The notes: a model not told the origin generated them from the sequence alone. DNA of 64,000 bases from Symbiodinium natans (GCA_905221605.1 CAJNDS010002456.1:217795-281794); one strand, 5' to 3'. Positions 18,777 through 27,839 are shown, counted from the stretch's first letter. Translations and numbers: made by a program.

Positions 18777-19257
18777 TCACTTTCGTGTGCTCCATGCATG
18801 TCTGAAATGTTCCCAGTATGGAGCACTCCCTTGCCCTGTGGTGCCTAGGGCGCGATCTGTTGCACAAGCTCTCTGCAGGCCCAGGCGGTGAAAACATACG
18901 CCTCCTGGAGCAGGCCGCTTGCCTGCTTGCCTGCTTGCCTTCATCTTGCAGATATCAGTAAGATGTAGCATGTTTCGTGATGCAGGACACAAAGCGGAGT
19001 TGCAATTTTCACAGGGTTGCGTTGCAGGTGACGGGCTGCCGTGTTGTGGTGGAAGTTGCGAAGGACCACGTTTCGTGGCATGCGCTCCGAGCAGAAGGGC
19101 AAGGCTTCTAGGTTTGCAGCTCAAGATTTCGTACAAAACGTCACATGCTGTTCAGGTGCTCTTTCTAGCTTTAGCGTCTCAATGTCAAGCAAATCCGCAT
19201 GGAATTAAGTCAGGTTCCTCTATGGAACTAGCTCAGCTGCAGCTTCGAAAAAGTTAA
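18777..19257. CDS. Coding-like block, strand undecided
   Basis: Minus 18777-19136 (119 codons, Cys/Pro-rich, ATG-less) and plus 18919-19257 (112 codons, with SVRCSMFRDAGHKAELQFSQ and SYKTSHAVQVLFLALASQCQ) both look like protein. Confidence 0.3.
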
Positions 19258-19428
19258 GTGTAGAGGGTTCTGGGCGGCCAGAATTGCAGCGTTGCAGCAG
19301 GAGAGCGACAATGATGCTTCTTGGCGCGCCTTGTCTCAGCGTTGAAGATTGATGTTTGCTAGGCTGCTTGGCCTCTCGCCGACGAACTTCGGAAGGGTTC
19401 CTGGTACTTCTTCCAGAGTGAGGAACTT

Positions 19429-19677
19429 ATGCCCTGCCAAGGTGCTGTCCATCTTCATGGAATTGCTGCGCAGCGGCAGCAGGCGCGCGCGCTCATCCAG
19501 GAGCAGTGCGAGGCTGAAACAAGGGCAGCAAGGAAGCAAGCAGAGCCGGAACACCGGCGCATATTCTTGTCCACGACTTCGGGTTGCTGTGAGGGTGCTG
19601 TCCGGGCTCAGAAGCTCGTTTGTAAGGCCCGAGAGGCAAGGAAGATGCTGTGGCCAGAATGCATTAACAGCTTCTGA
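19429..19677 (+). CDS. Candidate charged-helix exon
   Basis: Reads HGIAAQRQQARALIQEQCEA, ETRAARKQAEPEHRR and later VCKAREARKMLWPECINSF. The long charged stretch suggests a coiled coil. An overlapping plus frame (19351-19690) is Arg/Ser-rich and looks less real. A further plus ORF starts at 19753, perhaps the same gene. Confidence 0.4.
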   Translation: MPCQGAVHLHGIAAQRQQARALIQEQCEAETRAARKQAEPEHRRIFLSTTSGCCEGAVRAQKLVCKAREARKMLWPECINSF

Positions 19678-19752
19678 AGGCTTTCTGTAGGCTGTCTGGT
19701 CCAGGTTGCAGTGGAATTGCAGTCGTGATCGTAGGAACAAACAAGACTAAGG

Positions 19753-20052
19753 ATGCCGGATTCCGAGCCACTGAACGATGCGATCTACACCTCCGTGAAG
19801 GCTACATACACCGCAGTCCTGTGTGCGTCGAGAGAGTTTGCACGCCTTTGGGACCAGGTAGCTCTGAGCGCATGCGAAGCTGACGCGCAAGAGAAAGAAG
19901 CCGAGTTGGTAAAGCCACTTGGTAGCGCAGAACATAGAGGAAATGTGGAGCACTCCACCGTAAAACAGGAGAAGCATCAGTCTGCCTGTGGGCTTTCCAG
20001 TCGAGGATTCGTGCAAAGATCACCCACTTTGCCAGCCGCGCCCTCAAGATGA
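19753..20052 (+). CDS. Candidate 99-aa protein
   Basis: ATG to TGA complete: MPDSEPLNDAIYTSVKATYT, AVLCASREFARLWDQVALSA, EADAQEKEAELVKPLGSAEH. Balanced, helical and acidic: one of the better small proteins here. The minus strand is open too (19802-20200), but its composition is Arg/Ser-rich. Not recognised. Confidence 0.5.
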   Translation: MPDSEPLNDAIYTSVKATYTAVLCASREFARLWDQVALSACEADAQEKEAELVKPLGSAEHRGNVEHSTVKQEKHQSACGLSSRGFVQRSPTLPAAPSR

Positions 20053-20084
20053 TCTGCGTTGGGCGGCTTTGACTTCGCCAGTTC

Positions 20085-20705
20085 ATGAGTGCAAACCTTG
20101 CTGACTGTGCAGCTGCTGTCCAAAGCTTCAGCTCTATCTTCAGGCTTCTGACAGAATCCCGCCTCCCCCAGTTAGCGTGCTTTACTGGGAGCTCGAGCAA
20201 ATTCCTCCTTTCGTGTAGACCCTCGCTCGAAATCTTTCAAATTTCGTCAGGAAAGAGCTCGGAGGATGTGGATGTCTCAGGCCGCCGACTCGGGCTTGAA
20301 GGAGTCGTCCGTGTCTCCGGCCGCAAGAAGTGGGCAGAAAGGGTCCCCGACATATTCAGAACCCAAAGAGCGAAACCCAGAAGTCAAATTCCAAGGCCAG
20401 CTGGCCAGAAACTTCTTCGCCTCCTTGTGCCAGGCAAGGACGGGAGCCACCCTATACCCCCTAAGGGCCCCCTAAGGAGCCCTCTGGGAGTGCGGAGCCG
20501 TGCAAGGCGTACCACGAGAAGCAGTGGCTGGCCGGCGCTGACTTTCAGCTGGTCCTCGAGGTGGCTCTCCGTTTTCGGTTTCATTCTGTCCAATTACACC
20601 TCGGGATATGCACATATTATATATGTACATTTTGGCACACATATATATATACCCTATACCCACGTGTTCGCGTGTTTTAGCGTGTTTTACACACAAAAAA
20701 CATAA
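20085..20705 (+). CDS. Candidate 206-aa ORF
   Basis: ATG to TAA. N-terminal MSANLADCAAAVQSFSSIFR and a basic middle (RKKWAERVPDIFRTQRAKPR) look plausible; the C-terminal 60 residues translate AT-rich simple sequence and are doubtful. A second frame (20266-20475) also reads as protein (YSEPKERNPEVKFQGQ), so an intron or frameshift near 20270 is possible. Confidence 0.35.
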   Translation: MSANLADCAAAVQSFSSIFRLLTESRLPQLACFTGSSSKFLLSCRPSLEIFQISSGKSSEDVDVSGRRLGLEGVVRVSGRKKWAERVPDIFRTQRAKPRSQIPRPAGQKLLRLLVPGKDGSHPIPPKGPLRSPLGVRSRARRTTRSSGWPALTFSWSSRWLSVFGFILSNYTSGYAHIIYVHFGTHIYIPYTHVFACFSVFYTQKT

Positions 20706-20786
20706 TTTACTACTTTTTTTGCTGCCCAGACATCTCCAGATGCAGGCGAGATACCTTGGATGAGCTTTGCATTGTTTGCTGTAAAA

Positions 20787-21110
20787 CATTGGTTTTTTTT
20801 GGGACAGTACAGCACTTTGGAGTCCTGGGACTGCAAAAACGCTGTACTGTCCCAAAAAAACAATCCTTTCAAGCCAAAACAAGCAAAAATGCTGTACTTT
20901 CCCAAAACAACCAAAAACAAACAAAGTTTCGAGACCTTGGACGCCAAGTGGCCTGGAGGTCTACAAACTTTGGTTGTTTTGGTTTTCTTGGGACAGTACA
21001 GAATTTCTGCATTGCTTGCTTGAAAAACATTGGTTTCTTTGGGACAGTACAGCACTTTGGAGTCCTGTGACTGCAACAACTGTACTGTCCCAATGAAACC
21101 AATCTTCTAA
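20787..21110. repeat. Nested inverted repeats around GGGACAGTACAG
   Basis: GGGACAGTACAG occurs at 20801, 20989 and 21041, and its complement CTGTACTGTCCC at about 20842, 20891 (one mismatch) and 21082. The arms make two short hairpins (20787-20864, 21028-21102) and a longer one between them (20886-20930 with 20966-21012). The hairpin loops share GGAGTCCTG(G/T)GACTGC. Confidence 0.9.
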
Positions 21111-21120
21111 GCCGATTCAC

Positions 21121-21900
21121 ATTACTTTATGCAGGAGTCCTATTGGTTCCTACTTATTTTCGTAAGATTCCTTCTCATTTTAACAGGGTTCCTATGAATT
21201 GTAACCGGTCCTTTTCAATTTGTTAAGGGTTCCTATTCATTTTAATAGGTTCCCTATTAACTTTTATCGGTTCCGCAAAATATTGGCAGGATTCCTATGA
21301 ATTTAATAGAGGATTCCTATTTATGTTCATAGGACTCCAACAAAGTTTCATAGGGTCCCTGATTATTCTAATGAGAATCCTACTAATGTAATAAGATTCC
21401 TATCAATTTTAGGGTTCTTATTCATAACGGGATTCGCATGAATTTTATTAGGGGATCTCATTCATTTGAAAAGGATTCCTATTGGTTTAGGCTCATATTC
21501 ATTTAGTAGGATTCCTATTAGTTCTTGTTAAAGGAAGCTTCTTGTTTCATAGGCGTCCTATTCCTTCCTATTAATCTTAGTAAGAAACCTTCTCAGTCTA
21601 GTAGGAGTCCTATGAATTACCAAGCGTTCTTTTTGATTTGTTTTGGGTTCCTTTTCATTCTAATCGGCTTCCTATTAGCTTTTATCCGAACCAAATTTGA
21701 TAGGATTCGTATGAATTCGATGAAAGGTTCCTACTTATTATCATAGGATTCCAATAAAGTTTCATAGGGTTCCGAATTATTTTTCATAAGGCTCCTACTC
21801 ATGCAACAAGATTCCTATCAATTTCATGGCTCTTACTCATGTTTATGGGATTCGTATTCATGTTGAATAGGGGTCTCATTCATTTGAAAGGGATTGGGAT
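21121..21900. repeat. 418-bp higher-order repeat of about 32-bp subunits
   Basis: Degenerate AGGATTCCTATTAATTTT subunits tile the region. The segment from 21121 aligns to that from 21539 with an offset of exactly 418: CCTATGAATT at 21191 and 21609, TCTCATTCATTTGAAA at 21456 and 21874. The copies differ at many bases yet keep the same spacing. Confidence 0.9.
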
Positions 21901-22040
21901 GTCGGAAACGTTTGGAATGTCTGAAAAGTTTGGAAATTCTGGAATGCCTGGAAAGTCTGGAATGTTTGAAACGTTTGGAATATCTGAAAAGTTGGGAATG
22001 TCTGGAACATCTGAAACATCTGAGATGTCTTGAATATATA
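21895..22040. repeat. 9-bp repeat GGAATGTCT/GGAAAGTTT
   Basis: About 15 imperfect 9-bp units. Open in both strands because the period is a multiple of three; the Ser/Gly/Phe-rich frames over it are repeat artefacts. Confidence 0.88.
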
Positions 22041-22160
22041 GAGTGTCTGGAAGGGTTGGTATGCTAGGAGTATATTCACGACGAGCAAACATGATAAATG
22101 TTTAAAGTAATGTATGTTGTTGAACGAAAGCCTTGTGGATTACAGGAGGCCCTGTTGCCA

Positions 22161-22188
22161 TACATATATATATATATATTTGCTCACG

Positions 22189-22220
<32 letters not shown>
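22161..22220. repeat. (AT)n followed by poly-C
   Basis: About 18 bp of TATA, then 32 consecutive C (22189-22220), the longest C run in the window. Confidence 0.93.
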
Positions 22221-22382
22221 ACGTTTCTGCTTCGAAACAGATGGATCTTGGGAGGAGAGGGGGCCATGAGCTAGCGATAAAAACACCGACAGGGCCGATA
22301 AAAACCTATATCATTTCAAGTCAGGCAGGTTATTTACATCAACAAGGTAGAGAAATACCCGAAAAATCATGTTTTTTTTAGA

Positions 22383-23065
22383 AGACTCGAGCCGGCTCGA
22401 ATTTTCCAAAAAGACTGACACAGTAGGTCGCCCAAACACGAGCAGGCTCGAATTTTCCAAAAAAAACAAAATTTCAGGATCTATGGCTCCAGCAGCCGGG
22501 TAGATCCTGAAAGTTCGGTTTTTTTGGAAAATTCGAGCCTGCTCGAGTTTCTGGGACCTAAAGCTTCAAGAATTTTAAGAAAATTCGAGCCGGCTCGAAT
22601 TTTCCAAAAATACTGACACAGTAGGCTGCCCAAACACGAGCAGACTCGAATTTTCCAAAAAAAATCCTAAACTTCAGGATCTATGGCTCCAGCAGCCGGG
22701 TAGATCCTGAAAGTTCGGTTTTTTTGGAAAATTCGAGCCTGCTCGAGTTTTCGAGACGTGGTGCTTCAATAATGTTCGGAAAATTCGAGCCGGCTCGAAT
22801 TCTCTAAGAAATGCTGAAACCATGGCTGCGTGACCCCCAGGCCTCATAGATGACATAATTTAGGTTTTTTTGGAAAATTCGAGCCTGCTCGAGTTTTCGA
22901 GACCTGGAGCTTCAAGAATTTTCGGAAAATTCGAGCCGGCTCGAATCTTCTAAAAATGCTGAAACCATGGCTGTGTGACCCCAAGGCCTCATAGATGACA
23001 GAATATAGGTTTTTTTGAAAATTCGAGCCTGCTCGAGTTTTGAGCCGGCTCGAGTTTTCCCTATA
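22383..23065. repeat. Palindromic satellite centred on GAGCCGGCTC
   Basis: GAGCCGGCTC occurs at 22389, 22587, 22787, 22933 and 23042 inside longer palindromes; the one at 22579-22604 is a perfect 26-bp dyad. Between them lies a related imperfect dyad, GAGCCTGCTCGAG, preceded by a T run. Spacing is about 200 then 146 bp. Minus frames across it repeat SNFPKKPNFQ-type peptides. Confidence 0.93.
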
Positions 23066-23085
23066 TCTTTGAAATTCTGACTGCG

Positions 23086-23340
23086 GTAATTGATACAATT
23101 AGTAGCATTACAATTGTAGTTACTAATTTTAATTCAATTGTTAAGTTTCCCATATATTTTAACGGCAAATATCTAACTTGTGAGAAGAGGCCACGCAATG
23201 GTTTAAATCCAACAGCCGTTTTGTTCTTAAACCCTTGACAATTAACATAAGAACTACCGTGTGTAATTTAAAACTTAAACTATCAGTGAGGATATGTTCG
23301 GGACTAAAAGTTTCCATTATATGTAAATAGCATAGATAAT
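23086..23340 (+). pseudogene. Decayed coding fragment, unknown
   Basis: Frame open 23086-23250 reads VTNFNSIVKFPIYFNGKYLT and CEKRPRNGLNPTAVLFLNP, then hits stops. The same frame later reads KFPLYVNSIDNL, partly repeating the KFPIYFNGKYL pattern. Composition fits an AT-rich gene, not random sequence. Family unknown. Confidence 0.35.
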
Positions 23341-23371
23341 TTATTTACATATACATACCTTCAACTTGTAT

Positions 23372-24238
23372 TCAATCAAGTAATTCAAAACTATATGAAT
23401 TGTCTCTACTATTGTTCTTCTTCCTACCTTTCACCTGCTTAACTGCTTCATTTACTTCATTATTCTCGACTAACTTTCTTATCTTTTCGTAAGCATTTTG
23501 TTTCAATTGCTTCTCTATCTTCGATTTCTCTGTTTGTTCGTATGTTGTTGCTTTCTTATGAAACGCTATGACTATTCTGTCGATTATTGCATCAAACTGT
23601 TGTGAAAAACTCTTCTTCGGTTATAGGTAGATGTCCTGCTGTGTTTTTAACATTGCCTTTCTCCTCATAAGGATGATTTTGTAGAGGGTCTAATGTTGAT
23701 TTCTTTGATGTTATACTTCCTTCATCAAACATACCAACGGGGTCTCCTGCTTTCCGTATTCTTAATTTTTTGTCCCAGTGCTTCTGGTCGCTGTCCTGAT
23801 ACAAAAGGAGAACCATAACTACGACTTCTGAATACATTACCATAATCATTGTTTATTTGTTGTCCCGATGCTGAACCTAAACTATGACTTATAATACCAG
23901 AAATTCCAGTTTTTTCTTTTCTTTAACCGTCTATTTCAATAAAACCATCTTATATGAACTTATCTACATCTTTATAACGCTGAGTCTGTTGCGTCTTGTA
24001 CACAGGAAGTTTTCAATCATCATAAACATCTCTACCGCTTTTAGTCCCAGCAATGTATAAAATAGAACCATTTTTGATATATCCCGTCAGGATTCTCATA
24101 CGCTAATTTAAGTCCTTGCGTGTCCGTTAAGAATGCCTCTGTCTTTGCGAATTCGTCTCCAACTTCATTATGTAGTCTGCTTCTTGTGTTAGGTGCTTTA
24201 TTTGAAACCCCTTCATTTCTTCTTATATGTTTATGCAT
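23372..24238 (-). pseudogene. Decayed class-3 lipase-like (alpha/beta hydrolase) gene
   Basis: Minus strand, about 290 codons in all. From the start: MHKHIRRNEGVSNKAPNTRS at 24238; then AGTKSGRDVYDD (about 24017-24055), an oxyanion/early-strand-type segment; RYKDVDKF; IISHSLGSASGQ with the candidate nucleophile Ser at 23881-23883, matching the lipase G/S-H-S-L-G elbow; RSYGSPFVSGQ (about 23795-23826), where lipase_3 proteins have a T-F/Y-G-x-P strand; GDPVGMFDEGS (about 23713-23745), which fits the catalytic Asp region D-P-V; and NHPYEEKGN (about 23655-23680) with a possible catalytic His. The C-terminal 80 residues are Lys/Glu-rich. Decay: stops at 24013-24015, 23950-23952 and 23923-23925, plus frame changes near 24055, 23745 and 23610. 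The order of motifs is what supports the call. Origin (viral or cellular) is inference. Confidence 0.6.
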
Positions 24239-24273
24239 TCTACAATGGTTTATAAACTATTTTTATCTAATCA

Positions 24274-24498
24274 ATGAATATTGTTGAATTTCAAGAAGGT
24301 GTATATTGAAAGCCATTATAGAGTGAATAACAGAGATTAGCAAGCCACACAAAACCAAATCCAGAAACGGATTCTGTTTGTAGATTTCTGTTGTTTAAAA
24401 GTGTAGATAATCAATACCAAGTTGTAGCTTCAGACATGGCAAGACACGAAAGTATCGTAAATACCGGTGTTTTTCACTTCAACAAAATGTGTAAGTAA
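24274..24498 (+). pseudogene. Decayed small gene, divergent from the lipase-like gene
   Basis: ATG 24274 starts MNIVEFQEGVY, then three in-frame stops at 24307-24333, then an open stretch to TAA 24498 reading KPNPETDSVCRFLLFKSVDN and QYQVVASDMARHESIVNTGV. Frame is conserved across the stops. Only 35 bp separate its start from the start of the minus-strand lipase-like gene, so the two share one promoter-sized gap. No family recognised. Confidence 0.4.
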
Positions 24499-24818
24499 GC
24501 ACAGGTGCAGAAGGACAAGCAAGAAAAGGATACATGTGGATCATGGAGGGGGGTGTGACCATATATATATATATATATATACATGTGTGTGTGTAGACAT
24601 GCCCCTCCACGTCTGGCCTTGGCAAGTGTCCGCCCGCAGGCTCGACTCTTCCCAAATCTTTCACAGGCCTCATGTGCCAGAACTTGGGAAAGGTCGGAAA
24701 AAATCAAGGACAGCTACTCGGACAGCCGCTGCGCCTAATGAGATTCCGGCTCGAAACAAAAACCCTGCACGTGCGGTTCGTAAAGTTAGCCCCAGCTCTA
24801 GCACTTAACATGACTAAG
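24499..24818. other. Spacer with (AT)n, less AT-rich
   Basis: Contains an AT/ATATAC run (24559-24584), a short GTGTGT run, and a stretch on plus (24640-24805) that reads charged and Ala-rich (KSRTATRTAAAPNEIPARNK). It may be host sequence separating two AT-rich insertions. Confidence 0.35.
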
Positions 24819-25330
24819 TTTCCTGCTTGATTAAACAACCGTTCAATAACGTAGACGTGCTGAGTACAAGAGTTGACTTCCAGTTACTGTATGTGAAACA
24901 AACTGATGTTCAAGCTACTTTTTCCGCTTGGGAGGAGTCAAACAATTGACAGTCTAATCCTATACGATCAAAATACAGAAAGTCCTATTTCAGTAGAAGT
25001 AACATAAGGAGTCCCTGTCTACAACTGCTGATGACAGTATTAAATTGAATTATGTTTCGAATCGCCCTTTAATTGATCGCCAATTATGTAGGTCAAGTCA
25101 AGTTGCTTTGTCATCGGTTTTTCTCAAATTTTATACGAAGTTAGAAATACGTAAACTACTAAATTGGGGAGCGCCGAATCCAAGAGAGTGACCCATTCGA
25201 CCCTATAGCTGCTATCCGTTAAGACCGGGAAAATATTGCAGTCTAAACAAAGGTGCTCAGTGGGAAGGGACTCCGACTCATATGTGGTATCCCCCCACAG
25301 CATAGATGAAAGCAACTGGCGTATCGCATC
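24819..25330 (+). pseudogene. Second decayed coding block, unknown
   Basis: First part (24819-24963) reads FNNVDVLSTRVDFQLLYVKQ and TDVQATFSAWEESNN before TGA. After short pieces in other frames, 25024-25191 gives SIKLNYVSNRPLIDRQLCRS and KFYTKLEIRKLLNWGAPNPR to a stop. The same frame then continues past it (RPGKYCSLNKGAQWEGTPTH, MWYPPTA) to another TAG. Two stops and at least one frame change mark it as dead. Family not recognised. Confidence 0.45.
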
Positions 25331-25351
25331 GACGTAAAGGTAAACTCATCC

Positions 25352-25800
25352 TCAGCAAGGGGCCAGCTCTTTCCATGGAAGTGGGGTTATTTCATGGAAA
25401 AAGGCCCCACGATGCTTTTCAAAGTTTCCACGGATTTTAAAGACCAGTGAGAGAAAACTTGGCCCCCCAACTTTTTCCACGAAAGAAGAGGCATTCGTGG
25501 AAGAAGTTGGCAGGGGCAACCTTTCCCAACATTTCGGCCGACTTCCACTGAATCCGGTCCTCATAGAAAATGAGGATTTTTTGAGGATCTTGGCCCTGCC
25601 AACTTTGTCAACGAGATTCGAAGAGGCACACTTTCTGCGAAATCCCGATTCCATAGTTCCCCAACGTGGAAGTTTCAGAAGAGGCCATGCCAACTTCTTC
25701 AACGAAATTCGAGCACGTATTCGTGGAAAGGTTGGCCGCGCCAACTTTTCCTAGCACGTTGGTGGAAACAGTTGGCTCTGCAAACATCTTCCACTGAATT
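25352..25800. repeat. Degenerate TTCGTGGAAAA-GTTGGC repeat
   Basis: Phrases like TTCGTGGAAGAAGTTGGC recur on both strands at about 90-100 bp spacing with short GTTGG...CCAAC inverted pairs. A minus frame of 130 codons (25352-25744) repeats FVEKVGGPSF-like peptides and is probably a repeat product. From 25801 to 26004 there is nothing clear. Confidence 0.65.
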
Positions 25801-26004
25801 TAAAATTCGGTTGCTTTGAACACTGACATGTTAGAAGTCCCTTGGAACTACACCCCAAACTCCAAGCTGCAAATGTGGAGGGATGGCCGCCTGCGGCCTC
25901 AAAGCAGAGGATATTGCAGGGGGGGAGTTACCCCAGACAGTTACATATGCATAAAGATATATGATATATGTGTAGATATTGATTAGGCGCCGCCAGCCCC
26001 CTAC

Positions 26005-26401
26005 TTGGTTTTCTTTGCATGTTCACTTCGGCGTCCTTCTTGTGTTAGTGCGTTTCTTCAAAGTGACTTGATGTTTTGGGCTGCTAGCAGAGGTAAGTGC
26101 GCACATATAAGAGTATCAGTAAGATTACATTCTGTAGATACATATGTGCATTTACACAAAATATATGTACTTGTACACAAGCTTCTTGTAACACTTGTAC
26201 ACAAACGGCTTCTTGTAAGTACGTTATATATATATACATATATATATGTAAGAAGCAGATCCTGTCTATCAGCTCAAGTCTGAGATGTCTTTCCCCCTAC
26301 CCCCCCTCCCAAGAGGCCGCTGTGCGGGAGTTGCTGCCCGAGCAGCTTCTGGCTTCTACAGACCCGGACACTTTGGATCGGTTTCTCGGGGGGCAATTTT
26401 G
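26005..26401 (+). CDS. Two-exon gene fragment with in-phase intron
   Basis: Exon 1 ends at 26092 reading VSAFLQSDLMFWAASR, followed by a consensus donor GTAAGTG. The intron (26093-26313) is AT-rich with TA repeats and ends in a C/T-rich tract, CCCCCTCCCAAG. Exon 2 (26314-26401) reads AAVRELLPEQLLASTDPDTL then DRFLGGQF and TGA. Exon 1 leaves one base and exon 2 supplies two, so the frame is kept with Glu at the junction. The start of exon 1 is not fixed; it may begin after TTGTGTTAG. Acidic C-terminus, family unknown. Confidence 0.55.
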
Positions 26402-26451
26402 ACACTATGGGCGGCCTCGAGAACAGGACGGGAGTCAGCACCAGCTGGAGT

Positions 26452-26520
26452 TTGGGGTTTAGGGTTTTGGGTGTAGGCTGTTTAGGGTTTAGGGTTTAGG
26501 GTTCATTAGGGTTCAGGGTT
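26452..26520. repeat. Interstitial TTTAGGG array
   Basis: Six or seven TTTAGGG/TTTTGGG/TTCAGGG units on plus, 50 bp after the stop of the spliced model. Confidence 0.9.
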
Positions 26521-26592
26521 GAGGTGTGATGTCTGCACGAGCTGGAGTTCCGCTGCCGAGGCTCATCTGGGAAAGCCACGACTTCGCCCTCG

Positions 26593-26781
26593 ATGAGCAG
26601 CGATGCTTTTGATGCAATGGGAAATCGCGTGAGCACGAGCCCCTCCTGGTATTGTTTCCGCACAGACAGCCGAGACAGCCGAGGATTCCTTCCGCACATG
26701 TGGGAGATCGTGAGGTGCAATCGTGTGGCATGTCGTGAGAGATTGTTCAAGGGTTCAAGCACGTCTCTTCCAGCAGTATGA
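26593..26781 (+). CDS. Candidate 62-aa protein
   Basis: ATG to TGA complete: MSSDAFDAMGNRVSTSPSWY, CFRTDSRDSRGFLPHMWEIV. Balanced. A further plus block (26833-27021) reads RRRERRDVKFLGRFLFAPG. The minus strand is open for longer (26755-27312). Confidence 0.4.
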   Translation: MSSDAFDAMGNRVSTSPSWYCFRTDSRDSRGFLPHMWEIVRCNRVACRERLFKGSSTSLPAV

Positions 26782-27312
26782 CCGCACCGGTGCCGAGAGC
26801 AGCTCCATGCAGCCACTGTAGCGGCTGCGCCGGTGCCCTGCAACACCCTGCAAACAGGCCCCTGGTTGATGGGACGAAGACGAGAAAGGCGAGACGTTAA
26901 GTTTTTGGGGCGTTTTCTCTTTGCTCCCGGGAACCCCCACACTTGCATCGTCAAGGGTTGCAATGCTCATCCAGGCTCCGCTTGTCGCTCGAGCGCGAGC
27001 GGAGAAGACATCAACCTTTAGATCATGTGCACCTTGTTCCCCAAACACTTTACTTGCTAACACAAGGATTCTTGTATACAGCCGGTTCCGTGGCGTTGTT
27101 GCATGGATTGCGTCGCAGCGTGTGGGATTGACGTCGTCATTGTTGGATGCTAGTGTGCTAGTTTTGTTGGGAGCTTCGGTTGTGTGTGTGTGTGTGTTTG
27201 AGGCGCCAGTGGTTTGTTTGCAGATGCTGCGTGTGAGTTGATGGGGTGTTGTGTTTCCAGTTTTTGTGCTTTTACTGGGATGGCTTGGGGCTTGCGGAGG
27301 GACGTGTGCCAC
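26755..27312 (-). CDS. Candidate 185-codon ORF
   Basis: GTG-edged minus frame. The N-terminal third is Thr/Pro/Asn-rich; the middle, LVLASKVFGEQGAHDLKVDV and ARATSGAWMSIATLDDASVG, looks folded. With 27471-27839 and 27867-28268 it forms a run of three minus ORFs that may be one gene. Not recognised. Confidence 0.45.
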   Translation of the reverse strand: MAHVPPQAPSHPSKSTKTGNTTPHQLTRSICKQTTGASNTHTHTTEAPNKTSTLASNNDDVNPTRCDAIHATTPRNRLYTRILVLASKVFGEQGAHDLKVDVFSARARATSGAWMSIATLDDASVGVPGSKEKTPQKLNVSPFSSSSHQPGACLQGVAGHRRSRYSGCMELLSAPVRSYCWKRRA

Positions 27313-27470
27313 TCCTTGCTGTGTTTGAACCCTAAAGCCCCTAAACCATAAACCCGAAGCCCTCTAAGCCTTCCGAGACAGGCGGCGCACCGAGCGTTTG
27401 AGGTGGGGCGGTCGCGGGCGCTGAGCAGTGCCAGCGAAGGCCGACTTGGATTTAGGATTTTTTGGGGAGG

Positions 27471-27839
27471 TTAGGGCTCAGAGTTTACCACCTGCGGTTC
27501 CTTGCACGTTGCACAGAAGCACAGAGCGCTGAGTTTACAAGCTCTGCAGGCTCTGGGATGCAGCTGGCCGTGTCCTTTCTGAAATAGTGACAGCTTGCCT
27601 TTCTTTGGTGTTGCTTGTCCGCTTGTCGGCTGCTGGCGAGGTACTTTCGGGTAACAGCGGAGGGTAAGGTTTGTAGACGGAAGAGATGCTGAAAGAAGTT
27701 GGCTAGCGATCGGTGCTAAGCGACTAAGTACTCCGTCCAAGGAACACTTCATAGAGAGCTGGATGCTGCACACGCTGAACCATCTCGCAGACGAGGCCTT
27801 GTGACTCCTTGATAAGAAGGTTTGCTTCACTGACGCCAC
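27471..27839 (-). CDS. Candidate 122-codon exon
   Basis: Begins right after TAATTAG|GTGGCG (AG|G). Reads SVKQTFLSRSHKASSARWFS, DGVLSRLAPIASQLLSASLP and a Cys-rich end CKLSALCFCATCKEPQVV with a C-x-C-x2-C spacing. Possibly follows the upstream minus exon. Function unknown. Confidence 0.48.
   Translation of the reverse strand: MASVKQTFLSRSHKASSARWFSVCSIQLSMKCSLDGVLSRLAPIASQLLSASLPSTNLTLRCYPKVPRQQPTSGQATPKKGKLSLFQKGHGQLHPRACRACKLSALCFCATCKEPQVVNSEP

Larger units (their letters stand above)
23066..25345. mobile_element. AT-rich island with decayed genes
   Basis: Base composition turns sharply AT-rich at about 23.07 kb and returns near 25.35 kb, with a less AT-rich break (24540-24790, including an (AT)n run). 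Inside are at least four blocks that read as protein only if stops or frame changes are ignored: 23086-23340 (+), 23372-24238 (-), 24274-24498 (+), 24819-25330 (+). The compact, divergent layout and foreign composition suggest an inactivated virus-like or mobile insertion. I found no polymerase, integrase or capsid motif. Confidence 0.5.
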
